NCBI GenBank assembly: GCA_037074765.1
Contig: JBAMDO010000572.1
Coordinates: forward strand, 186,001 to 250,000
From: Mansonella perstans
Lineage: Eukaryota; Nematoda; Chromadorea; Rhabditida; Onchocercidae
Direction: 5' to 3'
DNA: 64,000 bases
In this document: piece by piece, positions 15,201 through 25,903 of the stretch
Position numbering within the stretch: the first letter of the stretch is position 1
Layout of the letters: each line of letters opens with the position of its first letter
The notes under the pieces: generated by a model
Databases searched by the model: none
What the model was told of the DNA's origin: nothing
Seen by the model: only the letters and a program-made list of their open reading frames with translations
Made by a program: the position numbers and the translations under genes

Positions 15201-18200
15201 TCGTGTTTAAATATCACATATGGAATCTTCTTTTCATTTTTTTGATGAAGAAGTAGCAAATACTAATGGACGAAATATTAACTTTCTCATCAAGTATTTT
15301 TAGAATTTTTAAGTTTCGAACGATTTATTTATCAAAATGACCAAGTAGAGATTATGAAGATTTATGATATTCTAAAGAGGGAAGGCTTGAAAGTATCAAG
15401 GACACGACCTTCTTTGGCTCATAAATTTAGCAGTTCAGTAGTATTTTTATTGTTAGATTTAAAATTGATTGTTCTTTGTATTGTGAAAATAAAACTGCAT
15501 TTCTATTTGTCTATCTTTAAAAACTTGCAAGCCAAGCTGATTTTTTTGATTCTATGCTTGGTAATCAGTAATATATTTGATCTTGTTCTACCATTATCTT
15601 TTGACCTTTTATCACGAATTTGCAAAAGGACAACAAAGTTGCTAATTACGTTTAGGACATGTTGTATCTTCCTTTCTATTCTAATACTGTTTCATATCCT
15701 CCAAATACTATTTCATCTTCTTTGCAAGGGAACGATAAGAGAGAGAGGTTGAAAGGAAGAAGAAGACAAGAAGAAGGGGTAGGGATCGTTTTTGGGGGTC
15801 TTATCATTTTGTTCATTAACAATTCTTACTTTCTTCGAATGTTATTGCGCTTTGTGTGACACCCTCATTTGGATCAAACTTCTACCATCCGAAAGAAACG
15901 CCTCTCTAGGCTAAGGCTTCTCATACCTCATTCATCATTTTCATACCTACATATCCTATCAATATCCTGCTGAAAGATGCCAATATTTTGTGTGATACCA
16001 AATGTAATACGCCTGAAGACTCCTGGCCTTGTTGTGTTACCATTTATTTTAATATCATTATTTTCATCCATAACAATTTACACCATTCTGCTGGCATGCA
16101 CTACAACTATAGTATCATCTACAGTACCAGTCACTCTTCTGCAATCCCCAACTGTTCTTTTGCCTATTTTCATCATTTTCATATTTCTGGTCATTTTACT
16201 TGCAGCGAATCGAAATCATGAAGATCAATTAAATTTGGTGAAGAAACGATACGAAAAGCAGGTATGTAATAACTTTTTTTTCATGATGAAAATGCTGGCC
16301 TATAATGTAATTACTATACCTACAATAAGCTCAGTCAAAAATTGAAATCAAAATTTTCAAAATATTTTTTAAATTAAAGGTTGCATTTTCCGACTGGACA
16401 GTGTAATATGTTCATTTTAATTTGAAATTTAATTGTTTTTTTTTCCTTTTTTTGTACGACGGAGATACTGAGAAGGTATTGAAGAATTATTAAGATAATC
16501 TTGAATATCTATAACAGTGGGAATTGAAATGAGGTTGTTTAAAACAACAGAAAGCAGTAGAACGGGTGAGATGGCTGGGAATTCTTCAAATATTAGTTAG
16601 CAAATGAAGAAATGTTTTATCGTTGCAATCTCCATTTTCCGCTCCGTTTATGGCAGTAGTTTCGAAAACTGACCCAAACATCCTGCAAGATATGATCATT
16701 CGTGTTGTATGCCACGATTTCTATGTATGACTGGCCTCATTTCTAGGCAAATTTGTTGTTGTTAGCGAAAAATACCAAAAGATGGGCTCTTATCTACCGT
16801 GAAACTTTGTGCTCGGGGAAAAGAACATATGCGAAAAAATTAAGCAAATTTAATTAGGAGTTCTACAGAAGTTGCAGACTGTTTTTCATTTCTTCATTAT
16901 AATTAACGGTTCATTTTCATATGATTAATTTAAATATGAATTTTAGTGATCCTAAAACTTTGTGATTGCCGCATTTTTAAATTCCTGAATTAAACTTTAT
17001 CAGACACTGATATTAATTGTGTTACAATCAAAAAATGCTTTGAGAAGAAAAAATTTTAATTTTATGACGATTATTCCTATATGACCCCCTGACAGATTTC
17101 CTGAACTTTTTTTAGAAATTTGTTTGAATTAAATCCAGACGAAATGGACCGTTATGTACAGCAATCAAAATAGAGAAGGGATTGTCCTTGTGCAGGCTGG
17201 GAGGATATTTCTTTCAAAGTAGTTACCAGACTTTAGTGATCGGATGGATCAAAGAAAAATAGTTCTGTTTATCGAAAGATACTAATTATGAATTTTGAAG
17301 TAATTAGGTAATTAACGCATGAATTGCACGTGAATTTTGAAGTTTAGAACAATATATATTCAATTTATAAGCGCCCATAAATTTTGTCTCTTCATTTATA
17401 CGATTAGAATTTAAAGTAGTTCTTATTTCGTGCGTTTATAGTTTTGTTAATTATTTTCATCAATTTATTTGTTTTATTTTCCATATCGATCTGTTTGTTT
17501 ATTGGTGACCATATACTTTATCATCCTTAATCCTATAATTCTTAGCAAAAGTACTTATTTGTTGCAATGTTGATGTTAATAGTCTTGCAAGCTCTTAGTT
17601 AAATTTTCGAAAAATTGAATAATTTTTAACATAAAATCTTAGTTAAATTTTTTCGAAAAAAAAAAATTGAATAAATTCCAATTTTTTGTTTTATAACTTC
17701 AGTAAGATATTATTCTTTTATTAACGAAGTTGAACAAAGTATATTTGTTGAACTCGTTTATTCATTTAATTAATTTATTTATATTTATGTTTTAAAATAT
17801 TATGTGAAAAACTTCGTTAGTAAATTTTATTATTTATGCAAATTTTGACCTGATCATGAGGAAAATAACACTTATACCTGGTGCTTTCTTACTTGGTCTA
17901 AATTATTTACTTACGCCTAGAAGGGTTTCTTTTTGCTGTATCTGAATATTGGTTATTATCGTTGTCGCAGGAGAATTATTAGGCAGAATGTTTACAGCTT
18001 TCAATGACAAACTGATAATTGGGAAGATCGGCTACAGTTAACATGGATTATTTTAGTTGGTGGAATGTAATGAAGAATTAATGCGAACATTAGATGAACA
18101 ACGTTGTATTCATGAAGCAGAAATTGAACGCCTCAGTCGTTCCAATCAAATTCAGTGCTCTAATTTGGATAGCAAGTTAGCGGAAGCGGAAAAAGCTTTG

Positions 18201-20540
18201 GAGGAACTCAGTCGGGATAAAAAGAATCTTGAAGCAACACTAAGTAGAGATACAAATGAAAAAGTTGCGGTAAGTTTTTCTGGAAATTATTTCAATTTTG
18301 AAGATTTAATTCCACGATTAACTCTTTATATTTTTTATCTATTTTTTTTAATGATTTGAAGAAATAATAAAATAATATCTTTTCATTGGAACTTTAGTGC
18401 GATACCTTTGCGAAACAGTTTTCGATATTTTGAATTAATGTGAAACGGTTGAACGAAGTGTATGGGTTTCAAATGAGTTACAATTTCTCTTGTAATTTTA
18501 GTTAAAGATAAAATCTGAATTTTAGGAGCTGTCCAAAGAAATCAGCAGTTTGAATACGGCGTTGGAAATTAAATCAACAGAAATCAAAACGCTGCGACAT
18601 TCAAATGCGAAATTGCAGCTGAAAGTGGAAGAGATTCCGTTGAAAGATATCGAAATAAGCAAGCTAAAGCATCGTGTTCATGAACTGAAATTACTGGTGG
18701 ACCAAAAAACCAATACGGAGAAGTGCGTAATTAACATCATATTTCTCAAAAGTTACAAACATCCAGTACCAGGCCATTTAAATTTGATATTATAAAATTA
18801 TATATTGATTCAATTTTCATAATGCTTTATTTTAAAATTCCAATCTTTGCAGGGTTTTGACATCCAGATTTGAAGAGTTACAGCGTTCTGCACGCAATCA
18901 GGCAGTAATGTCCGAATCAATGTTGAAAGAAAATGATTTATTGCGGTACAGAATTGAAGAAATGGAATCGTCTACATCTGAGGGAGAGCCAAACTCTGCA
19001 AAAACTGTCTCTGCAAGGTAAGTTGCGGAAAACTAAATTTTTGTTTGAATTTAACAAAAAAAAGACTTGCTTAAGATTGTGGTACGTAGTGCTAATTGAC
19101 GTTCTCACTAAAATATGTTAATAGCATCAATTTGAGAATGATTTTTGAGTATTGATATTTGAAATGATATTTGAGAATGATTTGGCCTCTTTTAGGAGAT
19201 ATCGTACCCCGCAGTCAGCGAATGTTTCCTCGACTCGTTTATGTCAAAGCGAACAACGTCCTTCTTCTTCATCTATTTCACATAGATCTTCACAACGTAT
19301 GGAATAATTTCACAAAAACATTCGTAATTTTTGAGCATAAGTTTGAAATTTAGCAGATAAATTAATGAAGTAAGTAATTGGTGAGTTAATTTATAGTCAT
19401 CTTTGCCACTAATTGTTTAATTTTATGATATGCAATCATTTGCGGTGCATTCTACGATGTTCGAATGGTTGCATGTTTCATCTATCATCTATTTCTTTAA
19501 GCTTTACTTTCATTAAATTGATGAGATGACAAAAATTTTAAAAAGGACGAAATTAACTCAGAGCTTGTGTTTTCTCATTGTTGATTAGTTTTGACTGAAC
19601 AGTGCTAGAAATGTTAAGACAAAAATATAAGAAAGTGAAGCAAAAGTAAATTCTGTGGATTCATTGACTCAAAAAAACAAATAAAAAGAACGACTTAAAA
19701 TTGGAGATTTAGGAAGAACTCTTACCTATTGTTAATATACTTTAGGTGGTGATGTGATGAGTCGTTCAGTCATTTCGTTGTACCTTGAACAAGGTCGTAA
19801 TCGGTTTGCTAAAGGAAATATTGATACCATTTATACACCAGAAGGAACATTCATAAGTATGTTGCTTATTACGTTTTCTGCAAATTTCCCGTAAATTCAG
19901 TGTATGATTTGTAAACAGCGATGTTTTAGCCTTATTGTATTTTCAAAGTTTTTTTTAAATTTAAATTTGTTGCAGCAAAAAATTGCGATTGCTCGCAAAG
20001 GTTGTCTTTTAGTGATCCAGATGATGCAGACGATGAAGGAACTCCTCACAAGTAAGTTATCATCTGTCATTCGAGGAGTTGAATAAAAGAAATTAATTAT
20101 AGTGAATGTCAAGTGTCAGTGTGTAGCTTCAAAAAAAAGGACCACTTTTATTTTTAAGTTGTCAGTCAAAAGATTATGTTCGTCTGAGGAATGATATAAC
20201 ATAAATTTCGTGTTGCTTGGATTAAGTTGGAAAATTAATTTCCAAATATTTTCATTTAAAATTATAATATTGTGATTGAACTACGAAAAGCTAGTAATCT
20301 GGCAATCCAAAGTAGCGATCTAGAAAGCATTCTACTGAACCACTAATTTCACTGACGATACAATAAGTGCGAGATACCCTGATATAATCAATGTTGACTT
20401 GCTAATTGAGGAATATTTAAACTTTTTAGCTTTTCAGTGTCCGAACAAATGAGCAATCGTCAGTTTCTGGAGGCGGTAATTATCATGATACGGCATCAAG
20501 AACAGGGGGCACTGAAATAGATAGCGGTATATCAGTTTGA
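202..20540 (+). CDS. MTUS1/ATIP-family coiled-coil microtubule-associated protein
   Basis: Spliced model of about 950 residues; every junction keeps phase. Exons: 202-354, 1851-1919, 2616-2703, 3270-3721, 3931-4089, 4205-4424, 5018-5065 (possibly optional), 8807-9025, 9975-10085, 11215-11316, 12203-12288, 12607-12652, 13348-13431, 16206-16261, 18057-18269, 18526-18722, 18853-19017, 19196-19296, 19746-19856, 19976-20051, 20438-20540 (TGA). The N-terminal half is low-complexity, rich in Ser, Pro and Lys, with a proline/lysine block near residue 310 (ARPPKSKPPSK). From about residue 540 it is long coiled coil. The segments FDVLAVVF, LNTALEIKSTEI and LLRYRIEEMESS lie in the same order as their counterparts in human MTUS1 (ALTVVI, LKAVLEIKNEKL, ELLWKLHNG). 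That family binds microtubules and end-binding proteins. The last residues are GISV. The start is uncertain: ATG 250 is the first in the first exon, but more 5' exons may lie outside the window. Family call from remembered similarity; function inferred. Confidence 0.75.
4563..4625. repeat. Short imperfect 19-bp tandem repeat in an intron
   Basis: About three copies of a G/T-rich unit resembling GATGTGTGGATTGAGTTG, inside the 4.4-kb intron of the MTUS-like gene just after the exon ending at 4424. No coding content. Confidence 0.6.
5018..5065 (+). other. Candidate 48-nt symmetric cassette exon of the MTUS-like gene
   Basis: The interval is bounded by CATAG| and |GTATGT and is 48 nt long, with phase 1 at both ends. 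It reads (D)PSTIESISDGGNCSG between the exons ending at 4424 and starting at 8807. Frame is kept whether it is included or skipped, so it may be alternatively spliced. Confidence 0.5.
6631..6713. repeat. Two-copy 42-bp tandem duplication in an intron
   Basis: TCCTTTTCACTGGCATAATT and the sequence after it recur about 42 bp later with a few changes (TCCTTTTCATTGATATAATC), each followed by ATCTTTTGCTATT. Intronic and non-coding. Confidence 0.6.
7518..7577. repeat. Perfect 30-bp tandem duplication in an intron
   Basis: A 30-bp unit beginning CTAATGTCTAAATTGAATTT occurs twice back to back without a mismatch. A 22-bp sequence, CACAAACAAATTTTATGCCA plus two bases, also recurs at about 7374 and 7440. 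The exactness of the 30-bp copy suggests recent slippage. Confidence 0.8.
15977..16205 (+). other. Possible alternative first exon adding membrane segments to the MTUS-like protein
   Basis: An ATG at 15977 opens a reading frame of about 76 residues that runs straight through the acceptor at 16205 into the exon 16206-16261 in the correct frame. The added peptide is strongly hydrophobic, with three apolar stretches, the last reading LLPIFIIFIFLVILLA just before the coiled coil. It could be an internal promoter and signal-anchor isoform. It could equally be a pyrimidine-rich intron end that reads as hydrophobic residues by chance. Confidence 0.2.
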
Positions 20541-21807
20541 ATTCAGATATCTTGCTGCCAATCGATCTCGTCCAAAAATTTTATTTTTGTAAATTATAGG
20601 TTTGAAAGTGTAAATAATTAAAAATATCTTGCGGGATTTCAGAAACACTCGGTCTATTTTATTAGTTCATTTTAAATTCTATGGGATCGCAGGAAAAACT
20701 ACCTGTTTTATCTTATGACAAATTTGTGAACGAAAAATCTTTGTTTTCATTATTTTTCCACGACTATTAAAAACATTTGCAATTACTCGACCTTACTATG
20801 CATTCAATGAATGCTGTAATAAGAGCTAAATTTATAGATTTAGATTAAAAAGGAATGCATTTCGGACAATAATTCTCCAAACTGTTTCTAGGTTCAAAAA
20901 ATCATTCTTAACATCGGTTGGGCTTTCATTTAGAAAATGGAGTCAGGGAAATTGTCCGTCTTCCAAATATTACGAAGAACAGAATCATTACTGCACCAGA
21001 TTTACTATTCATTTATATAATTATTGATTTATTGCACCTGACATTACAAACTCAGGTACTATATTTCTTTAATTGCAAGATACATGTGACCTCTTTCCGT
21101 AAGCATAATTAGTGCTGCGAATTTCTCTGATGCCAAAAATGCCTCAATTTTGATTGATATATATATATGATTACATTATAAGCTGTTCATTGTGTAATAT
21201 CGTTCTTGCGTTATTGTAAACAAATTTTCTCCTAGCAAAATTTTGATTGTTATATTTCCACTAAGCAACAATGTCGCTTATCATACAGTTGACATAAGGG
21301 CATCAATGAATTAGATGATAATCAATTTGACTGAATTTAATTGTGAAGCCATCAATAATTATACATTTCCTTCCATTAATTGTTGTTTGTTTTGTCATTA
21401 TTCCTTGGGCTAAATTCTCGAAGATTGGAGATGAAATTTTCGCTCGTTTATTGCATCTCTGTCAAGTTTGTAAATTACGCTAACGTATGGACATAAGGAT
21501 TTTGCTTCACTATAGTTCTGTGTAAGGTCGTCAATGTTACCTATTGCAAAAATTACAAAAAATTGATTATTGGATTATTTAAAATTTTGTAATTCGAAAT
21601 ATTAAGGAGAAAACAGGAGTGTAAAAGAAATGAGAGAATAAAGTCTTTAAACAGTTCACGGGAACAATATTAAAAACATCTTTTCAAAAAATGTTAAATT
21701 AGAAAAGAAAAAGATTATCACGAGATCAAATCTAATTGCAATCAAAATGTGAAGTATATGCATATGTAAGTCAATTCAGTTGGAATGTGTGAAGAGAATT
21801 CAAATTT
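20541..21807. other. Tail-to-tail intergenic region, MTUS-like / TRMT44
   Basis: About 1.3 kb of AT-rich sequence between two convergent stop codons, holding both 3' UTRs. I see no exon with proper splice sites, no RNA gene and no clear repeat beyond a short (AT)n run near 21160. Confidence 0.6.
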
Positions 21808-24800
21808 TCAATGTTTATAAGAGCATAAGTCTTTCGATAGTGGACAACCATTGGGATGATATTTATAGAACCAGCAATCTCTTGTCCTCAATTTTCCCTC
21901 CACTCTTCGACTGCCCTCTTCGGCCCAATTACGAATTGAGACAATGCCTTTAACTATCTGAAATTATTTGATCACTGGAAATAAGAAGTCAGAATTCTGC
22001 TAACTAAAAAACAGAAGTATAATTTGGAGGATTCCTTTTCTGCAATTGCACCAGCACGTCAAAGAATGAGAGGATCACACTACCACTTTTTATTTTTGTA
22101 CCCTGAGAAAATTTCATCGCATTAGTATCTTACTTTGAAAATTTGATGCTGATTTTTCAGGAATGTTTGCAAACCGCCATCGGAATCTCGAAAGTGCGCT
22201 TTTTCTTCTTCACTTAGTAGATCAGCTATTTCTTTTAAAGAGCACGATCCCCCTTTGCACCAACAACTGCAATACACGATTTGATATGGTGAATACTGTC
22301 ACGATCCACAAGTTGCATATCATAGAATTTAACGGTGGCCAAAGATAAATATAAGTAACCCACCAACTACTTATTTCAACTGCAAAATTTTATGTTCAAA
22401 AATGAGAGATGATTTCCTGAAACTAAACCAACAACTTATAAAAGTTCAAAATTTATAATATCAAATTCTAAAGTGCAAAAATGCAATCACATACGCTGTT
22501 GCTTTATCCGATGATAGCTCGAACAGATGTCTGAATATCTTTGTAGTAAGCGCATGCTGGAAGTTCTGAGGAAGTTTGGAAAAATTTCTTATCTGAAATT
22601 ATCAATGTTTGTGCATAGAAGCACTCTCTGTTCAGCAAAAAACCAGTTTTTAATACGATGAATACTATATGTAAATTTATTCCACAACAGATTTTAGGTT
22701 GTAAGATAAAATGACAAAAAATAGAAATTCTATTTCATAGATAGGACCATTCTTATCATTATTTCATAAACCAAAAAAATTAACTTTACAGAATCCCTGG
22801 ATAAGATAAGCAACAAATCAAAGCACAAAGTACCTTTTCCACTTTCTCTCTTGGCACGAAATTTGATAAAGTCGTATGTGTCAGTATGTTACTTATAACA
22901 TTTTCCATATTTTCTACTAATCCAACAGCAGGTACTGTGCAGAGAAAACAATAACGTTTTGTTGATGGAATTTTTAACCGATCTTCTTCAACGCAGTAAC
23001 CTAGTCTGGAGAACATTTTTTTAGCTCGAGGACGTTTGAGAACATTCCAATGAAGAAAGAAAGCTCTGATTTATCATTACTGAATATCAAATTTACCTCA
23101 AACAAATATTGCGAATAAAAAGAAGATAAGAAGAATACACACTAGCAGCAGCCATACCACACTTTTTTTGAAAACGACTATAAAAATCAAATGGACAGCA
23201 TGGTAGTAAGAAAAAGTTACTGTTGGATCTGAAATTAATGCTTGTAAAATGATTTTTAAATAACAAATCGTTTGTAAAAATCAAAGAAAAAACATTGAAT
23301 TTTTTCCTCGAGAACTGAGACTTTCCGAAAATTTTCAAAAAAGTTAAAAGACATTTTGCGTATTTTTTCTTTCCGAATAAAGATGAATGGAACCCCGATT
23401 ACTTATAGAAACATGCTTCTTTGTAAAAACATAAAATAATTTGGAATCTACACGCAAAATGTTTTTTCATTATTTTGAAATCTTAAATAATAATTTAACC
23501 TAGCAGCCATAATAGGTATCCAAGGAGTTAATTCATCTGTGTGATTTCCAATGAGAAAATCGGTGTCGCTCAGCAAATCTTCATTAGGATTCAGTGTTTT
23601 TTCTCTTAGATCAGTTTCAACGAATTTCGTCCATATTTTGCGCTGTCTTAAATCGATTCCATAACCATTTATCTGTAAAAAGATAATGAAAGATCCTCTA
23701 ATGAATTTCTTACCTTCAAAAGCATGCGAATGAAAAAAACAAGCCTTCATCTTCTGCAAAAGATGTACAAGCAAGCCATTGCCGCAACCAATATCACAAA
23801 ATCTGCGCGGTGAGAAACCTTTTCGCTGCCAATAGGCCTGAAATTTAGTAATTCGTGAAAAAATGGGTTTGTTTTTATATTTAACAGAAAATTTTCCACT
23901 TACAATTAGATAAGCTGCGATAGCACAATCTTCATAAACAAATTTCTGGGGATTCGTTCTTTCCGACCAGGTCTGAAAAACTACCAGATGTTTGATGGAA
24001 TGTTTAGTAAATGGAAAACATTAAAAGATCAAGTTAATTCAGATTTTGGAAAGGGACAAAAACACACACTGATCAATGGTCAGACCGCCAACATGTTATG
24101 CAGAATGATTCGATCTAATAACTACGGCAACTTCAATCATTATAACAAGATAAAGACTTACAACTGCAATTTGCTGGCCCCATTTACTTTTGATTTCACA
24201 ATAATATCGGGAATAATCTTCCATGTTAACTAATCTGTGCGAAATTATAGTATTTCTAGTTCCATCAATTTCAGCAAACCATCTTAAACCAAAATGGTGA
24301 AGATTCATAAACAAAATCAAAACCAAAGACAACACAGAAATTGCTTTAACGAAAGCGAGAATAAGATTTTAAACGAAATCAAGACTAAAGTTAATACAGA
24401 AACTCACTTTAACAAACGCGGAAATGCGACTTTTCGCAGCCAAATATAATTAATTGCATCGTTAGAGACGAAAAGAGTTAGATTCCTAAAAAAGAAAATA
24501 AATCGACGCTGCTAACTAAATAGTTAAAAAAGTCGTCTAACACACTATCGTTCAAGCGACGCACCATTGCTGATCTGAGACTTCTTCCAAAGCAAGACGA
24601 TATGGAAAGGAAATATGGGGATGTCGCTTCTCGTCCAATATAGAAGGTCGAAATTCCACAACATATTCACCTAAACTGTACGATCTTAATAATTACTGTA
24701 CATTTAAAAACTGAAAGATCTCAGATCTTCATAAAATTTCACTTTCAGCTCTATAGTTGCTGCAATGCAGTAATTATAGAAAAACTGTCAAAAGCTTGAA

Positions 24801-25391
24801 ATTTTTTAATGAATGACAAAACTTCGATTTGAATTCCAAAAGTTCACCAATTCATTTTCAGCACTGACAAACTTGAGTTTAGTCGCAATAAAGGCAAACT
24901 TTAAAGTAAAGAAAATCTAACCAAAACGAAGTCTCATATGCGCAGGTTGAAAAAATGTTGGGTGACCTAGGAATAAATTTACGGGTTTCAACATTTTTTG
25001 AAAATACGTTATAGGTTGGCAATGTATGACTAAGCCTAAAATCCCGTTCATCCACTAACACAACGCATGACAACCGTCTGTTCACTGTATGACAACATTC
25101 TTTCCATATATCGATGACCTGAAAACTTGGTGTACCGATGCATTACTGAACTGGCAAAAGTCTTGAATTTTCATTCAGATCAATACATATAGGTTTTACA
25201 TGAATGACCATAAATTATAAATGTATGAGATTCAAAAGAATGGAGGTTGAAAACAAGTAAATTCTGTTTTCTTAAATTGAGAAAAGACGAGATTCATAAA
25301 TACAAACCTTTAAGAAAGCTTTTCTTACATCGAGCTCTGGCGGTGTTGACAATGGAGCTGTAGCAATTTTTATAAAATCCACTTCATACAT
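21808..25391 (-). CDS. TRMT44: tRNA(Ser) uridine-44 2'-O-methyltransferase (TRMT44/METTL19)
   Basis: SAM-dependent enzyme that methylates the ribose of U44 in tRNA-Ser. Thirteen exons in transcript order: 25391-25308, 25118-24922, 24675-24565, 24485-24408, 24282-24162, 23972-23904, 23837-23745, 23672-23500, 23228-23097, 23005-22834, 22592-22495, 22266-22134, 21957-21808; about 536 residues. Family hallmarks are NPQKFVYEDCAIAAYL, the SAM-binding loop DIGCGNGLLVHLL, GIDLRQRKIW, FLIGNHTDELTPWIP, FFLLPCCPFDFYSRF and EEDRLKIPSTKRYC. A C-terminal CCCH finger (C-x9-C-x6-C-x3-H, ending CSYKH) is the last thing encoded, so the protein stops at the zinc-binding histidine. The start ATG directly follows TTTTGCAG, fitting trans-splicing. 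The exon ending at 23745 needs a GC donor, because the nearby GT donor would break the frame. The 24922/24675 junction was chosen by phase and is the least certain. The RRM gene lies 0.5 kb upstream on the same strand. Confidence 0.93.
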
Positions 25392-25903
25392 CTGCAAAAC
25401 AAAAAAACAATCCCAAACAATTATATCGCACTACTAACTGTTAAAATCAATGTTTCAAAATCTGAAATATGGCCATATCGCAAGTTCTCAAAATGAAAAA
25501 AGCCAAACACTGGGTTTGGCACAGCTTAGGAACTGTACACATTCCCAAATTCAGCTTTAAAAATTTAAAACGGATGAAAGTAGATGGAAAACTTTATGCA
25601 AATTGACAACATCCACATAAGACAAATTCATCAAAAACGACTAAGCATATGATTTTTGAAACAGACAAAGTAAAAGAGTAATTGAATCTTTTGTTCCGCT
25701 AAAACAAAAAGCTAAAATATCTAATGTTGCGTACAGTGTCAAGGATTTACAAAAAGAAATCTTGCAACTCATTTACAGAAATGTGATAAAAATTGAAAAA
25801 TATTGACAAGAGCATTTTTTTATAATGATTAGAAAAGCGAAAATGTTAATATTGTTACTGATCATAATAAGGAACTTTCATTACTACTACTTCATCAACT
25901 ATC

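Noticed and set aside
15354..15752. Open frame of 132 codons in an MTUS-like intron
   Set aside because: Biased to Leu, Ile, Phe and Ser from AT-rich pyrimidine sequence; no splice context, no domain, no partner frame.
22040..22103. Possible extra TRMT44 exon (frame from TTTCTCAG)
   Set aside because: Open and in phase, but the exon 21957-21808 continues the family sequence directly (IVKGIVSIRNW), so this lies in the intron.
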